A DNA stretch of 50,983 nt from Desulforudis sp. (GCA_019084485.1 JAHRFU010000020.1:1-50983), one strand, 5' to 3'; counted from the stretch's first letter, positions 9,156 through 16,582 are shown. Notes: generated by a model not told the origin, from the sequence alone. A program made the numbers and translations.

Positions 9156-9567
9156 ATTCTTACCCTCCGTAACACAATTGTTCATAAACCTAACTGTGCC
9201 ATTACTCAATCTTGGAGTTGCCGTCAAGACTAAACCTCGTCACCGCTTCGCCCGGAGTTTTTGTAAACTGCTCCACTGTGCATCCACCACCTCCACCGGC
9301 TCCACCGTCTCCACTGTTCTGGTGGATACCGAGATCCACCGATTAGTGCGGAAATAGCGGTCACCGATGCCCATTTTCGATTCTGTTTCTGTCAGGTAGA
9401 GGTAGTGGGGGCATTTTGGCTACCTTTTAAGAATCTCAGTTTACAGATGTTACTACCTGGTGTTTCCATCTCCGGTGGAGACACGTCACCCGCCATCGTT
9501 TGGGATAACACATGTGGCCGCCGACAACGTCCTGCAAGGCTTCGAGGGTATCCGGGATCTACCTTAC
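9156..9567. other. Gene-free stretch with short CTCCACCG repeats and a hairpin
   Basis: About 410 bases between mrr and the 59-residue gene. From 9271 to 9318 a degenerate 9-10 base unit of the CTCCACYG type recurs (CTCCACTGTG, CATCCACCAC, CTCCACCGG, CTCCACCGT, CTCCACTGTT). A perfect 7-bp hairpin follows, GGTGGAT (9321-9327) with ATCCACC (9334-9340). All lie upstream of the 59-residue gene on its strand. No coding sequence with a ribosome site is evident. Confidence 0.6.
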
Positions 9568-10467
9568 TCACTCATCCCCAAAGTAGTCCGAGTCGATTTT
9601 CTTGACCACGTACCTGGCCACCTCAGTTACACCAACACTGTGATCGATCATCAACTGGCAGAGTTGTTCACCGTCGATGAGGACGATCTTCTTTTCAATC
9701 CGGCCAACGTAGTCCACCGCATCAGGGGAGAACTGCGAGGTGGTGATCAATACACCTTTCCGGGCCTTCTGCCCATCTAGGCTCCCAGAGAAGGCTTGGA
9801 CTGTAGGTCGACCCACAGTCCCCTCCCACCTCTTGGCTTGGACATAAACAACATCCAGGCCCAATCGATCTTCCTTAATAATGCCGTCAATACCGCCATC
9901 CCGGGTTCTACCAATGGCTTGTCCCGCATCCTTCCTGGAGCCGCCGTAGCCCATCGCCACAAGCAGGTCAACCACCAGGCTTTCAAAGAAAGACGGGGTA
10001 CAGCCTTTCATCCGTTCCAGCAATTCCTGAACCAGCTGACCTCTTAAGCCCTGATAACTAGCTTCCAGCGTCTCTTCGGGGGTTTGGATCGAATCCGCGC
10101 TTTCCTGCTTAACGCTCTTCTGAGACCGGCTTCTGAACTGAACGAACTCAGGAAACCGGTTTAGAAAGTCATTGTTGATTACCGCGGGGTTCTGGCCAAG
10201 CACCTGGAGGCCGCGCTTCGTAATACGAAACCTCGCTCGACCGGTGGTTTCAAGAAGGACGGCCTTGGTTAGATACGTGCGGGCCCAGCCCACCCTGTTG
10301 GTGAACTTGGCTTGGTTGCCGCTCGGGAGTAGTTCTTTTTGTTCGTCTTCGGTGAGGCTGAAATGCCTAGCGAGTTCTTCAATCACGGCGCCCTTGGTGT
10401 GCTCCTTGCCGTCCCCGGCCAGCTTCAGTAGCGGTAGCATAATGGTTTCATAGTCTGGTATCGTCAA
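9568..10467 (-). CDS. mrr: Mrr-type restriction endonuclease (type IV-like)
   Basis: Mrr-family nuclease that typically cuts modified DNA. The N-terminal winged-helix Mrr_N domain (about residues 1-95, IPDYETIMLPLLKLAGDG to FRITKRGLQVL) binds DNA. The C-terminal Mrr_cat domain (about 160-280) has the PD-(D/E)xK signature RDGGIDGIIKED, then DVVYVQAKRW, and GVLITTSQFS. All catalytic residues (D, then Q/E-x-K) are present, and 299 residues is the full family length. Start TTG at 10467 follows a near-perfect AAGGAGGT by 7 bases. It lies upstream of the type I operon on the same strand. The modified target is unknown; coexistence with an adenine methylase implies it does not cut HsdM-modified sites. 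Confidence 0.93.
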   Translation of the reverse strand: MTIPDYETIMLPLLKLAGDGKEHTKGAVIEELARHFSLTEDEQKELLPSGNQAKFTNRVGWARTYLTKAVLLETTGRARFRITKRGLQVLGQNPAVINNDFLNRFPEFVQFRSRSQKSVKQESADSIQTPEETLEASYQGLRGQLVQELLERMKGCTPSFFESLVVDLLVAMGYGGSRKDAGQAIGRTRDGGIDGIIKEDRLGLDVVYVQAKRWEGTVGRPTVQAFSGSLDGQKARKGVLITTSQFSPDAVDYVGRIEKKIVLIDGEQLCQLMIDHSVGVTEVARYVVKKIDSDYFGDE

Positions 10468-10748
10468 GCCTCTTACCTCCTTGACCGGAATCCAGAGGGT
10501 TGGGCAATCTCAATTGCCCCTTGTGGATCCTTCTTTGACTTATGATCTAGGTTGATGATTACCGTTAGTCTTTGCGCCCCACAAGTTCCACAGCGCTTCC
10601 AAGAGACGCCTTCCGCCCCCCTGTACGAGACTAGCCAACTCACTGCTTCACTCAGGGGTGGCGAAATGATACTTCGGAACATTGGTATTGCTAGCTGACG
10701 GCAGGAGGCAATGTGCAGAATGTTGTACTCCGCGCCGGAAGCTCTAAT

Positions 10749-10973
10749 TCAGTCTGCCAAAGAGAAGTCATTGTAGGTAATTCCTATACCGGCACTGCGT
10801 AGAGCTTCAAGTTCTGAATCATCCTTAATCTGCCTGCCCATACTCCAGGCACCCTCCCACTTGCCAGCAACCTGATTCGGTCTTAGGCTCCAGGAATGCA
10901 CTGCGGCTTTGATTCTCGCTACTACATCATTTTCGTCCAAGTACGACTGGTATATTTCCCGTTCAGAATTCAA
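10749..10973 (-). CDS. Hypothetical protein (about 74 aa)
   Basis: Not recognised. Predicted from TTG at 10973; the sequence begins NSEREIYQSYLDENDVVARI and ends GITYNDFSLAD. It is mixed helical, acidic and soluble, with several tryptophans (HSWSLRP, GKWEGAWSMG). The ribosome site before the TTG is weak, and the frame is open further upstream, overlapping the end of the preceding gene, so the start is uncertain. It lies 20 bases downstream of the 133-residue gene on the same strand and is probably co-transcribed with it. Confidence 0.5.
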   Translation of the reverse strand: MNSEREIYQSYLDENDVVARIKAAVHSWSLRPNQVAGKWEGAWSMGRQIKDDSELEALRSAGIGITYNDFSLAD

Positions 10974-10993
10974 AGGAAGCGCGAGAGTTAAAC

Positions 10994-11395
10994 CTATGAA
11001 TGCTTGGTATTCCCGTGGTCGCCCAAACCCAGTCTCTTGGATTCTGCAGCGAAAACCTTAAGGGTTTTGTCAAACAATTCGCCGTCATCGCTAGAAATGT
11101 CCCCTTCAATGTATAAGACATTCACAAAGAGCTTCATCAAGCCGATCATCTTATCGTAGCTGCTTGTCTCTTGGTGGATTTCCTTGATAACCTCCAGTCT
11201 CGCAACTTTGTCTTCACCATCCTCGAGTCTGATCCAATGCTCGTTCATCGTCAGCCAAAGGTTCCAGACTCGTTGCAGGCGAACTTCCTCAGTATCATCC
11301 GGATACCGGTTTCGTAATGTCAGATACTTAATGCATAGATCCCTTGCTATGGCACCGGGCAGACCTTTCTTCAACAGCCAATACGTGATGACCAC
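10994..11395 (-). CDS. Hypothetical helical protein (133 aa)
   Basis: Not recognised. Start GTG at 11395 is preceded by GAGGAGGGG with a 4-base gap. The product is soluble and predicted to be mostly alpha-helical and acidic in its middle (RLEDGEDKVARLEVIKEIHQ), with an aromatic-rich segment RVWNLWLTMNEHW. No membrane segment, signal peptide or metal-binding cluster is visible. It heads a possible two- or three-gene minus-strand unit with the 74-residue ORF and, after 281 bases, mrr. Its placement inside a restriction-rich island is the only functional hint. Confidence 0.65.
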   Translation of the reverse strand: MVITYWLLKKGLPGAIARDLCIKYLTLRNRYPDDTEEVRLQRVWNLWLTMNEHWIRLEDGEDKVARLEVIKEIHQETSSYDKMIGLMKLFVNVLYIEGDISSDDGELFDKTLKVFAAESKRLGLGDHGNTKHS

Positions 11396-11445
11396 AATCC
11401 CCTCCTCGCTGCACGCAGATTACAAAAAGCTGATCATCTCCGGCA

Positions 11446-12888
11446 TTAATGTGCATAGGCTAAACTCTGCGCCTTAATGTCCGCCAACCGGGACGGTCCG
11501 ATGCCGGATACCCGCGACAAATCATCCAAAGATCTAAACGGCCGGAGTCGGATGATCTCCTCCGCCCGGGCCTGACCAATGTGGGTTATCAGCTGCAGCT
11601 CATCCAGGGAGGCTGTATTGATGTTGATTTTAGAGCCGGTGGTGTCTGAGGAAGGCACGGGCGTAGGTTGGATCGGGGCAGGCTGCACTGTAGGCTGAGA
11701 GGCCAAACGCTGAGTGGTTACTGAATAACCTTGATTAGTCAACGAGATCACAACGCTGCCGTGAAAATCTGTCCGGTAAATCTTGACCCCGGCAGCTCCC
11801 AGCTTAGCCAGAGTCTCTGAATGCGGATGGCCGTAACGGTTATCAGCGCCCACCATGATCACAGCGACTTCCGGGCTAACCCGAGCTAGGAAAGCATCGG
11901 ATGTTGAGGTTCTGCTACCGTGATGTCCTACTTTGAGTATGTTGGCATCTAGGACTTTGTGAAGGATCGCCCCTTCCCCATCAGCTTCCGCGTCACCGGT
12001 GAAGATAAAGGATGCGCCTGGGCAGGAGAGCTTCGTAATCACCGAGGCGTTGTTCAAATCTGAATGTGTAGTAGTCGGACCGAGAACCTCAAACTTACAG
12101 CTACCGAAAGTCCAGGACTGGTTAGCAGCTTTTTGATAGGTACCACCTTCATCCTTAACACCGGTGTCGTAACGCGTGAAGGCCTGAGTACTATGACTAA
12201 CACCGGAATCAACAACAATCTCAACGTCATAGGCCGCAAAAACGGCCGGCAGACCGCCGATGTGATCTGCGTGGGGATGTGTGGCGATCAAGATTTCTAT
12301 GTCGTCGACGTTTCTGCTTTTTAGATAGTTGACCACAGTGGATCCATATCCCACATCGCCTGCGTCGATCAGGATGTCCACGTTGTTCGGGAGTTCAATG
12401 TAGATCGCGTTACCCTGGCCGACGTCGATGAAGTGTATCTTTGTGGTTGTTGATCCTGAGGGTGTACTGACCGTTGAAGTGATGGTGATGGTTTGGGTTG
12501 AGCCATCCCAGCCTACATTTGCGCCCAGGGCCTCACTGACGAACCGGAGTGGGACGAGTGTGCTACCATTGACCACCTTACCCGGAACAGTCAGGGTAAC
12601 TGCTTGCCCATTGCGGTAGGCGGTTGTTGATCCGATCTTCAGCTGGATCTGGGTGTCCGCTTTACTGGCCTTTACCGTTTGGGTGGGTCCGTCCCATACC
12701 ACCGTCGCCCCAAGGGATTCAAAGATGCCGCGCAGGGGAACCAAGGTTGTGCCCTGTTCTACTCGGGGAAGTACCTGGAAGGTTAGCGCGGCTCCATCCA
12801 CGACGACCTTCGGTGAGGCTAACGCTGGCAGGGCCAGCACTAACACCAGAAACAGTGTAAGACAAGTCGATAATGCCCAACGTCTCAT
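11446..12888 (-). CDS. Secreted stalk-domain / ComEC-like MBL / helix-hairpin-helix protein
   Basis: A 480-residue exported protein. The N-terminal signal peptide (MRRWALSTCLTLFLVLVLAL, cleavage near ALAS) is followed by two copper-amine-oxidase-N stalk repeats (GTTLVPLRGIFESLGATVVW; GSTLVPLRFVSEALGANVGW). Next is a metallo-beta-lactamase domain of the ComEC-Rec2 C-terminal type, with metal motif THPHADHIGG, FTGDAE and KVGHHGS. A proline-rich linker leads to a C-terminal ComEA-like helix-hairpin-helix (NINTASLDELQ; VSGIGPSRLADI). The stalk repeats are known cell-surface modules. MBL domains of this kind are hydrolases, possibly nucleases, and HhH binds DNA, so extracellular DNA processing is inferred. 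Start ATG at 12888 has AGGGGTGG upstream; the frame is open 34 codons further but without a signal. Divergent from the related gene at 13228. Confidence 0.9.
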   Translation of the reverse strand: MRRWALSTCLTLFLVLVLALPALASPKVVVDGAALTFQVLPRVEQGTTLVPLRGIFESLGATVVWDGPTQTVKASKADTQIQLKIGSTTAYRNGQAVTLTVPGKVVNGSTLVPLRFVSEALGANVGWDGSTQTITITSTVSTPSGSTTTKIHFIDVGQGNAIYIELPNNVDILIDAGDVGYGSTVVNYLKSRNVDDIEILIATHPHADHIGGLPAVFAAYDVEIVVDSGVSHSTQAFTRYDTGVKDEGGTYQKAANQSWTFGSCKFEVLGPTTTHSDLNNASVITKLSCPGASFIFTGDAEADGEGAILHKVLDANILKVGHHGSRTSTSDAFLARVSPEVAVIMVGADNRYGHPHSETLAKLGAAGVKIYRTDFHGSVVISLTNQGYSVTTQRLASQPTVQPAPIQPTPVPSSDTTGSKININTASLDELQLITHIGQARAEEIIRLRPFRSLDDLSRVSGIGPSRLADIKAQSLAYAH

Positions 12889-13227
12889 TAGGCCACCCCT
12901 TCGCCCCAGTGCTTTCCTTGTTCGACACAAAGTTCCTATATCCTGCCAGTTAGGGCGGATATTTCGCCTGTGTTCATAATAACAGTTCACCGTGACAAGG
13001 GAGGGTCAAAGGTTTGACCTGAGAGTGCATTTGATCGCAGTAATTACTTGGCAATAAACCCAGATCGTGCAGGAATTTGGAACTCCCTGGCGAAATCTGG
13101 TAACAGCATCTATTAGGTAACACAATCCTAGAGATAAATGAAACACAACTGAGTCCCGAGACAAGGAGAACTTCAGTTACGAAAATGATCGTTTCGAAAT
13201 CCGAACGAGTTGAAGGGGGATTTGGGT
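12889..13227. other. Divergent intergenic region between two stalk-domain genes
   Basis: This 339-base spacer must hold the promoters of both surface-protein genes. The one clear element is a palindrome at 13004-13019. No convincing -35/-10 pair was identified for either direction, although TTGACC at 13014-13019, inside the palindrome, could be a plus-strand -35. Confidence 0.5.
13004..13019. promoter_or_regulatory. 16-bp palindrome, candidate operator
   Basis: GGTCAAA-GG-TTTGACC is a perfect 7-bp inverted repeat with a 2-base centre, typical in size of a dimeric repressor site. It lies between the divergent stalk-domain genes. The right arm contains TTGACC, a possible -35. The regulator is unknown. 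Confidence 0.45.
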
Positions 13228-14625
13228 TTGTATCATCTAAGAGTGATAGTTTTGGTACTGATCATTTCATTCGGGCTAGTGTCTACGGCAGTGGCACAAC
13301 CCAAAGTAATAGTAAATGGGACTACCTTGACCTTCAGTGTTGAACCACGCATAGAGCAGGGAACCACTCTAGTCCCAATGAGGGGAATCTTTGAAGCGAT
13401 TGGGGCTAAGGTAGTTTGGTATGAAGACACCCAGACCGTATCAGCGAGCACAGGAACTACGCAGATTCAATTGGTAATTGGGTCGAAAACAACTTTTAGC
13501 AATGGCACGCCAGTTTCATTGTCGGTACCCGCCAAGGTCGTCAATGGATCTACCCTGGTTCCCCTTAGGTTTGTTAGCGAATCCCTTGGAGCTTCTGTAG
13601 TCTGGGATCCAAAAACTGAAATTATCACAATAGACACTAAGATTCGGTCAAACCTCACTCCAAGTCACGAGCTTACCACAAAGGAGATTGTCGCACTCAT
13701 CCAGCCAGCAACGGTCTTCATTGAAACCCATCGAGGTCAAGGTAGCGGCTTCCTCGCAAGCGCCGACGGTCAAGTCGTAACCAACGCCCACGTTGTAAGG
13801 GGTAGTAAGTGGATTTGGGTTACAACGAATGATGGGCGAAGATACTCAGCAACAATAAAGAAAATTGACAATGCTTGGGACCTCGCTATCTTAAGTCTGG
13901 ATTCAAAAGGAACCTTCCCCTATGTCAAACAGCTACGCCACAATTACACAGTGTCACCAGGGGAAGAAGTCGTGGTATTTGGCAACCCCTACGGATTGGC
14001 GGGGACGGTAACCAAGGGCATCGTTAGCGCCAAAAGACCTTGGTCCCCTTCATCCGCTTGGTTGGGTACTATAACGACTATTCAGTATGATGCTACGACA
14101 GCGCCAGGAAGCAGCGGAGGACCAGCAATAAATATGTATGGTGAGTTAATAGGCATTCATTTTGCTGGTCACGCAATGAAGGATTTTAGTTTCGCAATAC
14201 CCACTGAATACTATGTTTGGCTTTCCCAAAGGCACAATGAATACAGCCGTGCTGACGACTGGCGTAGCTATTGGACGGAGAATTGGGAATGGGACAATGT
14301 TTTAAATGGGATTGGGCAAAAGATGTCCAATACAGAGAACACCCTAATCAAATCCTACATAATTGAGAACGAAATGCTACCTGCACTTATTAGAATTCGC
14401 GGCGAAGCCGGAGTGTATCACCCCCAATACGATCCAATCCAGAATCTCCACCAACTTTATCTCCGCTCATTGGATTCCTTGTTTTCCTTCCTTTTTGCAT
14501 TTACCATGCAGGAGAAAAATCCCTATCGATCAGATCCCAGCCTATACGAAAAAGGCACTACTGCACAACGCGATCTAGCTAGGTTTAATACAGAAAAGGA
14601 AAGACTATCTAACCAGTTCAAGTAG
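13228..14625 (+). CDS. Secreted stalk-domain trypsin-like serine protease
   Basis: A 465-residue exported protein. A signal peptide (YHLRVIVLVLIISFGLVSTA) leads into two copper-amine-oxidase-N stalk repeats (GTTLVPMRGIFEAIGAKVVW; GSTLVPLRFVSESLGASVVW) very close to those of the divergent gene. An S1C/HtrA-like protease domain follows with an intact triad: His in TNAHVV, Asp in AWDLAIL and Ser in GSSGGP. No PDZ domain follows. Instead there is a roughly 130-residue C-terminal region, tryptophan-rich at first (DDWRSYWTENWEWD) and then helical, that I do not recognise. TTG at 13228 is chosen because it is 8 bases from AAGGGGGA; a TTG six codons earlier (13210) overlaps that site. Likely anchored or associated with the cell surface; the substrate is unknown. 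Confidence 0.88.
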   Translation: MYHLRVIVLVLIISFGLVSTAVAQPKVIVNGTTLTFSVEPRIEQGTTLVPMRGIFEAIGAKVVWYEDTQTVSASTGTTQIQLVIGSKTTFSNGTPVSLSVPAKVVNGSTLVPLRFVSESLGASVVWDPKTEIITIDTKIRSNLTPSHELTTKEIVALIQPATVFIETHRGQGSGFLASADGQVVTNAHVVRGSKWIWVTTNDGRRYSATIKKIDNAWDLAILSLDSKGTFPYVKQLRHNYTVSPGEEVVVFGNPYGLAGTVTKGIVSAKRPWSPSSAWLGTITTIQYDATTAPGSSGGPAINMYGELIGIHFAGHAMKDFSFAIPTEYYVWLSQRHNEYSRADDWRSYWTENWEWDNVLNGIGQKMSNTENTLIKSYIIENEMLPALIRIRGEAGVYHPQYDPIQNLHQLYLRSLDSLFSFLFAFTMQEKNPYRSDPSLYEKGTTAQRDLARFNTEKERLSNQFK

Positions 14626-14722
14626 TTTCCGCAGACAGTCTGGTCTGATCCGCTCTCGTTCGCAAGGTGTTCCAGACTGAATAGCTCCCCCCCATAGGGA
14701 GTGCAAACGCGGGGTGAAACCA

Positions 14723-15028
14723 ATGCCCAACGAACTCGATTGGCCTACATATCGCCGTCTATTCGCCCAGGCGGTTAACCTGGAGAACGCCGGAGCGACG
14801 AAGGCGGCTCTAGAGATCTACCATGAAATCGTCGACAAGTACTGTCCCATTGGGGCGGAGTATTATCGGCGGCCAGCATTGTTGTTGGAGGCCGCCGGTG
14901 ATCCCGAGGGGGCCTTAGTGTTCGTTCGGTTCGCAATCCTCAACCATCTCCACCTTGAGGGCGCTGAGAAAGAGGCGATAATGGCTGAGTTCGGGCCTTG
15001 GGCGAAGCGGTTGTCTGGACATGTTTAA
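14723..15028 (+). CDS. Small TPR-like hypothetical protein (101 aa)
   Basis: Predicted soluble helical protein. The repeated helix pattern (YRRLFAQAVNLENAGATKAA, LEIYHEIVDKYCP, then PALLLEAAGDPEGALVFVRF) resembles two or three tetratricopeptide-like repeats, which usually mediate protein contacts. Start ATG at 14723 lies 8 bases after a GGGG ribosome site; a GTG three codons earlier is less well placed. It lies 97 bases downstream of the stalk-domain protease on the same strand, with no terminator seen between them, so it may be co-transcribed. No catalytic residues are evident. Confidence 0.65.
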   Translation: MPNELDWPTYRRLFAQAVNLENAGATKAALEIYHEIVDKYCPIGAEYYRRPALLLEAAGDPEGALVFVRFAILNHLHLEGAEKEAIMAEFGPWAKRLSGHV

Positions 15029-15127
15029 GGAGCCATGTTATTGAGCGGGATGGACGCTAAGAAATACCTAGAAAAGCTCGGTTAGGGTACGATTTACTAC
15101 TGAATTTCAAGTGGGGAGGTGCTCTTA

Positions 15128-15457
15128 ATGAGAATTCAGTTTGAACTCGACTATGGCTCCGTCTTCGATCTTCTAGGCGAACCAGGAATGATACATTGTG
15201 GGCAGGTCTTCTCGGGGCCGGAGGGCATCGAACTGGTGTGTGATAATGTGATGGAGAAGCGAGCGGCAGACGCCAGTGTTTTAGTTGACTTCGTGGTAAC
15301 CGCGACGGGTACTGTTGCGGGTGGCATAGTCGCAAACTGGTTGTGGGGAAAGCTGGGCTGCCGCGCAAGACGAGTCTCAATCGATAGGATAGAGATTGAG
15401 TCTTCCGAATCCGGCTTCAAGAAAGTGGTGATCGAGAAGCTAAAATTCGAAGAATGA
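15128..15457 (+). CDS. Small hypothetical protein with one probable membrane segment (109 aa)
   Basis: Not recognised. Start ATG at 15128 follows GGGGAGGT by 7 bases. The first half is soluble and beta-like (IQFELDYGSVFDLLGEPGM, then a GPEGIELV strand). A hydrophobic segment LVDFVVTATGTVAGGIVANW near residues 53-72 is probably one membrane helix. A basic and then acidic tail (RARRVSIDRIEIES, then VIEKLKFEE) follows. It lies 99 bases after the TPR-like gene. A 16-codon ORF (15035-15085) with its own TAAGGAG site sits between them but is too short to call. Confidence 0.6.
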   Translation: MRIQFELDYGSVFDLLGEPGMIHCGQVFSGPEGIELVCDNVMEKRAADASVLVDFVVTATGTVAGGIVANWLWGKLGCRARRVSIDRIEIESSESGFKKVVIEKLKFEE

Positions 15458-15923
15458 GTGCCCATCGTTATGTTTCATATTCTCCTGTCCCTGCTTGTCT
15501 AAACCTTGACATTACTAAGTCTTTGAACTGACACAACCTGTTTACAGTCCGTCCCAACTTGACCGTGGGGCTGAGGTTTCTGGTGTCTAGAACAAAAACC
15601 ACGGATTAACCTTCCACTTTTCCTTACAACTCACGTACAGGTTTTGCCGCTAAGCCCCCGATGAGACCTTGAGAAAGCCAACGTCCTCCCAATTGATCCA
15701 TAGGCAATCATCCCGAATAGCACCCCCACAAGATCAAGTGGGACGCTATATTCTTGAGGCCACGCAGAGGAACGACGCCGTGCTTGCTCAATTCTTGGCA
15801 GTACATCACAAGCTGAGCGTACTTTCAGCCACGGTCACTTGTGGGAGCTGCTCCAACCGCTGGAAGGACTACAGCAAGGCCAGAGTGAAACTAGGAAGCC
15901 CATCTATGAGGTCGCACCTAGGC
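15458..15923. other. Gene-poor stretch
   Basis: About 465 bases with no ORF that has both a ribosome binding site and protein-like composition. A 96-codon plus-strand frame at 15669-15959 is open but lacks a convincing start signal and overlaps the end of a small minus-strand ORF. No tRNA-like or terminator structure was recognised. Confidence 0.45.
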
Positions 15924-16091
15924 CTAGATCACCCTTCCACTGTTGCAGCCGAGTTGTAATACCCGAAAGCTGATGGTGTTGCCTGTCCAAAAGTTGCCAT
16001 AGATAATGACCATATCATAACGAAAGGAAAGACGCCCCCGTTTGGTGTACTGCTGTGGCAACAGCAATACCAGGGGCGCCACCTTGGGCAT
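15924..16091 (-). CDS. Small ORF with canonical ribosome site (55 aa)
   Basis: Not recognised. ATG at 16091 is preceded by TAGGAGGTGCCTAG, a near-ideal Shine-Dalgarno site with 7-base spacing, which is the main support. The predicted peptide starts MPKVAPLVLLLPQQYTKRGR and is basic. It has a hydrophobic N-terminal patch and an aromatic middle (FRYDMVIIYGNFW). It stands alone on the minus strand in a gene-poor part of the island. Confidence 0.35.
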   Translation of the reverse strand: MPKVAPLVLLLPQQYTKRGRLSFRYDMVIIYGNFWTGNTISFRVLQLGCNSGRVI

Positions 16092-16368
16092 CTAGGCACC
16101 TCCTAAAATCCAGAAGCCGGCGGAGCGGGTGCGGTCCTTTTGAGACTCTCGGCACCCGGCCCCGGCCTCTTTGTAGCTGGTTGAGTGCTTAAACTATTGT
16201 CACCCCTGTGGCCGCAAATCTTTCCACCGGACATTCCCCATCACGCGAATCCGGTAGTTCCTGAACATTGTCCCGAGTACCCTGTTTACCCTGCTGCCTG
16301 CTTCGGCGTCGGTTTCCATGTAATTTCACGCTTGGCGATGTCAAACACCCTCTCGGAAGGTGGCAAAG

Positions 16369-16381
16369 TGTGCCATTTTTA
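16369..16381 (+). repeat. TGTGCCATTTTTA repeat, copy 1
   Basis: A 13-base word repeated exactly at 16583-16595. Related sites are TGTCATTTTA (minus strand, 16666-16675) and TGTCATTTTTTA (16774-16785). The spacing is irregular. Candidate binding sites for an element-encoded regulator or replication protein. Confidence 0.5.
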
Positions 16382-16419
16382 CGCCGCATGGGGTCAACCT
16401 CTAAAGCCGCTTCCCTTGC

Positions 16420-16527
16420 AGAGTTACTAAGTTACCCAAGTTACTCAAATTCAGGGTTTTTTTTAATGTGTGCGTACGTGTATAAAATAAGGTGAAAATC
16501 GTTAACGATGGGTAACTTAGTAACTCT
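16420..16527. mobile_element. MITE-like unit: 19-bp terminal inverted repeats with TTGC flanks
   Basis: The 19 bases at 16420-16438 (AGAGTTACTAAGTTACCCA) are the exact reverse complement of 16509-16527. They enclose 70 AT-rich bases with no coding capacity. The bases immediately outside are TTGC on both sides (16416-16419 and 16528-16531), which fits a 4-bp target duplication. Next to the left arm, AGTTAC recurs three times at about 9-base spacing (starting at 16422, 16430 and 16439). It could instead be a large regulatory hairpin or iteron cluster; finding copies elsewhere would decide. Confidence 0.5.
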
Positions 16528-16582
16528 TTGCCGACTCAAAATCACCCATAAAGACACTTCAACTGGATGCGAAAGCCTAAAA

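Noticed and set aside
9271-9318. CTCCACCG tandem units as a CRISPR-like or coding repeat
   Set aside because: Units are 9-10 bases with no spacers, and no frame through them has a start signal; kept only as a minor repeat.
10473-10682. 69-codon minus-strand frame between mrr and the 74-residue ORF, with a CGTCG cysteine pair
   Set aside because: No Shine-Dalgarno site before the ATG and no protein-like pattern; the single cysteine pair is not enough to call a zinc ribbon.
15035-15085. 16-codon ORF with TAAGGAG site between the two small genes
   Set aside because: Too short to distinguish from chance; could equally be a leader peptide, but nothing else supports one.
15669-15959. 96-codon plus-strand frame ending HPSTVAAEL
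   Set aside because: No ribosome site, starts at a non-ATG codon and conflicts at its end with the better-supported minus-strand ORF at 15924-16091.
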